Assembly (NCBI GenBank): GCA_964558455.1 | Contig: CAZLEE010000042.1 | Coordinates: 1-27,306, forward strand | Reading direction: 5' to 3' | DNA length: 27,306 bases | From: DASRLE01 sp964558455 | GTDB taxonomy: Bacteria; Verrucomicrobiota; Verrucomicrobiia; Limisphaerales; Palsa-1400 | Shown here: one piece after another, positions 23,706 through 27,306 of the stretch | How positions within the stretch are numbered: the stretch's first letter is position 1 | How the letters are laid out: the number at the start of each line of letters is the position of its first letter | Notes under the pieces: model-generated | The model's database searches: none | What the model was told of the DNA's origin: nothing | Seen by the model: the letters and a program-made list of their open reading frames with translations, nothing else | Made by a program: the position numbers and the translations under genes

Positions 23706-24809
23706 TCAGGACAAGGTGGGCGCCACGTATTTCAAACCGTGGGCCGCCGCAACCGCCTTGTAGGTGATCTCGCCTTTCATGACGTTGATGCCGCCGACCA
23801 ACGCCGGCTGTTTCTTGCACGCGCCCGCCAGACCGAAATTGGCCAGCAATTCAAGATAGCGATAGGTGGCGTTGGTCAATCCCTGCGTCGCCGTGCGGGC
23901 ATATGCGCCCGGCATGTTGGTCACGCAATAATGCGTCACCCCTTCTTCGACGTAAACGGGGTGATCGTGCGAAGTGGGGCGCGAAGTCTCGGCGCATCCG
24001 CCTTGATCGATCGCAATGTCCACCAGCACACTGCCGGGGCGCATGCTGCGCAACATTTCGCGGCTGATCAATTTCGGGGCCTTGGCGCCTGGCAGCAAGA
24101 CCGCGCCGATCAACAAATCGACCGACGGCAGCAACTCCAGCATGTGCGCCTCGCTCGAATAAAGGGTGCGGGGACCGTGCATGGTCATGTCCAGAAAACG
24201 CATCCGCTCCAGATCAACTTCCAAAATCGACACTTCGCACCCCATCCCTGCGGCAACCCGGGCGGCATTCACGCCGGCGGTTCCGCCACCCAACACAGCC
24301 ACACGGCTCGGCAGCACGCCCGGCACGCCGGTGGGCAGTATGCCGCTTCCGCCATTGTGTTTGGCCAGATAATAGCTGCCAACCAGGATTGACATGCGCC
24401 CGGCGATTTCGCTCATGGGTTCGAGCAGCGGCAGGCGGTGGTTCACTTCGATTGTTTCGTAGGCGATGCCGGTCACGCCCGACTTCAACAGGGCATCTGT
24501 CAACGGCCGGTTGGGAGCCAAGTGCAGGTAGGTGAAAAGAATCTGGTTCGACCGGAGCAAGCCGTATTCAGACTCCATCGGCTCCTTGACCTTGATAATA
24601 AGGTCGGCCTTGTCGAAAACAGCTTTGTGGTCCGAGACCATTTGTGCGCCGGCTTTTTCGTAGTCGGCATCGGGAAAACCGGAACCGGCCCCGGCTGAGC
24701 GTTCGACAACAACTTTATGGCCGTGCTTGGCCAACTGGTAAATCGCGGAGGGCACCAAGGCCACGCGGTGTTCTTGAGGTTTGATTTCTTTAGGGACGCC
24801 AATAATCAT
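23706..24809 (-). CDS. ald: Alanine dehydrogenase
   Basis: The 367-residue enzyme reversibly converts L-alanine, water and NAD+ to pyruvate, ammonia and NADH. The N-terminal MIIGVPKEIKPQEHRVAL carries substrate-binding R15. K75 (IIKVKEP) and catalytic H96 (TYLHLAP) are present, as are the Rossmann motif VLGGGTAGVNAARVA, the DIAIDQGGC block with the catalytic Asp, and TNMPGA. Length and all key residues match the NAD-dependent Ald family rather than the transhydrogenase alpha subunit, which would be longer. A perfect TTGACA (24845-24840, minus strand) lies upstream, but a well-spaced -10 is not clear. The next gene upstream on the same strand is a NifA-like activator 127 bp away, a possible regulator of nitrogen or alanine use. 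Confidence 0.96.
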   Translation of the reverse strand: MIIGVPKEIKPQEHRVALVPSAIYQLAKHGHKVVVERSAGAGSGFPDADYEKAGAQMVSDHKAVFDKADLIIKVKEPMESEYGLLRSNQILFTYLHLAPNRPLTDALLKSGVTGIAYETIEVNHRLPLLEPMSEIAGRMSILVGSYYLAKHNGGSGILPTGVPGVLPSRVAVLGGGTAGVNAARVAAGMGCEVSILEVDLERMRFLDMTMHGPRTLYSSEAHMLELLPSVDLLIGAVLLPGAKAPKLISREMLRSMRPGSVLVDIAIDQGGCAETSRPTSHDHPVYVEEGVTHYCVTNMPGAYARTATQGLTNATYRYLELLANFGLAGACKKQPALVGGINVMKGEITYKAVAAAHGLKYVAPTLS

Positions 24810-24936
24810 AAGCGTTTATGATGGCCTCGGGCCGGTAATTGTCAAGCGGCTGATTGTAACATTAGGACGGTTTCTCAACCCCGTTCCCGCCCCCCTCCAA
24901 TGGGTAAACGAAACAGGATGATACGCCGGAACCCAA

Positions 24937-26583
<1,647 letters not shown>

Positions 26584-26691
26584 AATTTTTTTTCACAACA
26601 CCCACCCGCTCAATCAACCACAAGAGCAAAACCGCCGCCAGTCATTATTTACCACACCCCCGCCCAAAAAGGGACATTTCAAATGTGTCCT

Positions 26692-26761
26692 CCCCCTTTG
26701 TCCCCCTCCTAATCGTAATCCTAATCCTAATCCTCTTAAGTTCGCCCCCTACTCTTGGTAG
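26692..26761. repeat. 70-bp repeat copy A with CCTAAT hexamer array
   Basis: The unit begins CCCCCTTTGT, runs through four tandem CCTAAT-like hexamers (one carries C-to-G) and ends CTCTTGGTAG. It aligns without gaps to copy B (26935-27004), with 63 of 70 positions identical by manual count. Confidence 0.85.
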
Positions 26762-26934
26762 GGTGAGACTCTGTCGAACCCTAATTAAAGGGCCAAAAGG
26801 TCCTCCGCAGCCTTTTGCTGACGATTCAACAAATTGCTGGCCTGCACAGCACAAGGCACCGGAAGAGCGCCACCCCCAAGCCTCAGCCCGGAGAAAATCA
26901 ACTGAACGAGAACCGATGGACGAAGCCCGGTACG

Positions 26935-27004
26935 CCCCCTTTGTTCCCCTCCTAATCCTAATCCTAATCCTAATCCTCTTCGGTTTTCCCCCCACTCTTG
27001 GTAG
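26935..27004. repeat. 70-bp repeat copy B with CCTAAT hexamer array
   Basis: This is the second copy of the same unit in direct orientation, 173 bp after copy A. Its hexamer array is perfect (four CCTAAT). The seven differences from copy A cluster after the array (aagttcg against cggtttt). The conserved ends suggest a defined mobile or dispersed repeat rather than simple slippage. Confidence 0.85.
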
Positions 27005-27205
27005 ATTGGGGCTATCCGGGATAACGGCTTGACTATGGGTGCTGGCGATGAAATGGTTGCTGGCAAGACCAGTCAGAAACCGTTCCAGTTTATGTTCACT
27101 TGGCAAATGCAACGGCAGCCCTTTGAGGAAGTCGCAACATCGCCTGAGCCGGGCGCAGCAAGCGCGCTGTTTATAGCCGGCTGTTGCACCACACATCAGA
27201 CCACT

Positions 27206-27306
27206 AAATGGGAATACAAAGTGGTTCACACTATCGGCGGAGTAAATGAACGCGGGGTGTGAGACATAATTCTTCATTTAGGCCGCGAGGGGCAGCGCGT
27301 CGTTGC
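27206..27306 (+). pseudogene. Probable DUF4177-like gene remnant with in-frame stop
   Basis: In one frame the DNA reads KWEYKVVHTIGGVNERGV, then a TGA at 27260-27262, then DIILHLGREGQRVV up to the window edge. DUF4177 proteins are short and typically begin with WEYKVV and carry an LG.EGWELV motif about 20 residues later. Both halves match that pattern in the same frame, separated by the stop, and the usual Trp is replaced by Gln. No close start codon precedes it. It is best read as a decayed, window-truncated copy. A chance match is possible because the sequence is short. Confidence 0.4.

Larger units (their letters stand above)
26584..27306. other. Gene-poor region with repeats and a decayed gene fragment
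   Basis: No convincing intact coding sequence is present. Open frames on both strands are produced by the hexamer array, reading as alternating Leu-Ile or Arg-Ile runs, and look artefactual. Contents are a near-palindrome around CATTTCAAATG (26675-26685), two 70-bp repeats, a small CAAAAGG/CCTTTTG hairpin (26794-26817) and a DUF4177-like remnant at the right edge. The left ~110 bp should hold the promoter of the NifA-like gene, but no clear -35/-10 or -24/-12 pair was found. Confidence 0.6.

Noticed and set aside
24810..24936. Sigma-54 promoter before ald
   Set aside because: No TGGCAC-N5-TTGC type match on the minus strand; only a TTGACA without a well-placed -10 was seen.
26700..26735. Hexamer array considered as a CRISPR or telomere-like array
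   Set aside because: Units are 6 bp with no spacers and only four copies, so it does not fit CRISPR; the sequence is inside a chromosome-like context, not at an end.
26645..27277. 210-codon minus-strand frame across the repeats
   Set aside because: It consists of RIRIRI runs from the hexamer arrays joined by low-complexity, Cys/Arg-rich sequence; it has no domain and no Shine-Dalgarno.

Overview
The window most likely comes from a verrucomicrobial chromosome (Verrucomicrobiota, Pedosphaera/Limisphaerales-like). The reasons are a secreted protein built of the 'LYGTT..GG' Gloeo_Verruco (GloVer) repeats with a C-terminal 'FxLQ...FFRL' domain of the kind common in this group, a lone short pseudopilin ending in 'HVLP', overall GC-rich coding sequence, and several genes that start without a Shine-Dalgarno sequence. 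This assignment is inferred from protein style and was not tested by a search.

Layout. 59-1381 (+): secreted GloVer repeat protein. 1378-12413 is a long block read on the minus strand. In transcription order it holds a membrane GT-C/TPR protein (TMTC-like), a SNF2-family helicase, a transglutaminase-like lipoprotein, an inositol-monophosphatase-family enzyme, IspF, a small conserved-looking hypothetical, a class I glutamine-amidotransferase-like (PuuD-type) hydrolase, and an NtrC-type sigma-54 response regulator translationally coupled to it. After a divergent intergenic region (12414-12655), a plus-strand run follows: a LOG-family protein, an M16 zinc peptidase, aminodeoxychorismate synthase component I (PabB) and a class IV aminotransferase/ADC lyase (PabC). 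Next is a compact, autoregulated-looking YtrA-type GntR / ABC ATPase / ABC permease operon (16908-19424). A convergent pseudopilin (19501-19878, -) follows, then an M20 peptidase and a MATE/MOP-type flippase (+). The flippase overlaps the tail of a convergent family 2 glycosyltransferase (-) by 146 bp. A small acidic protein (+), alanine dehydrogenase (-) and a NifA-like GAF/sigma-54 activator (-) come next. The last ~720 bp carry no convincing intact gene. They hold two 70-bp repeats built around a CCTAAT hexamer array and what looks like a broken DUF4177-type gene cut by the window edge.

Function. Most of the window is core metabolism (isoprenoid, folate/PABA, alanine), envelope glycan handling and regulation. 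Two sigma-54 activators lie in the same 27 kb, one next to a PuuD-like amidohydrolase and one upstream of ald, which suggests nitrogen-linked regulation; that is inference. I do not see a clear new defence or mobile system. The features most worth a second look are the palindrome-in-promoter leaderless GntR operon, the twin hexamer repeats beside a decayed gene, the orphan response regulator coupled to an amidohydrolase, and the antiparallel overlap of a flippase and a glycosyltransferase.
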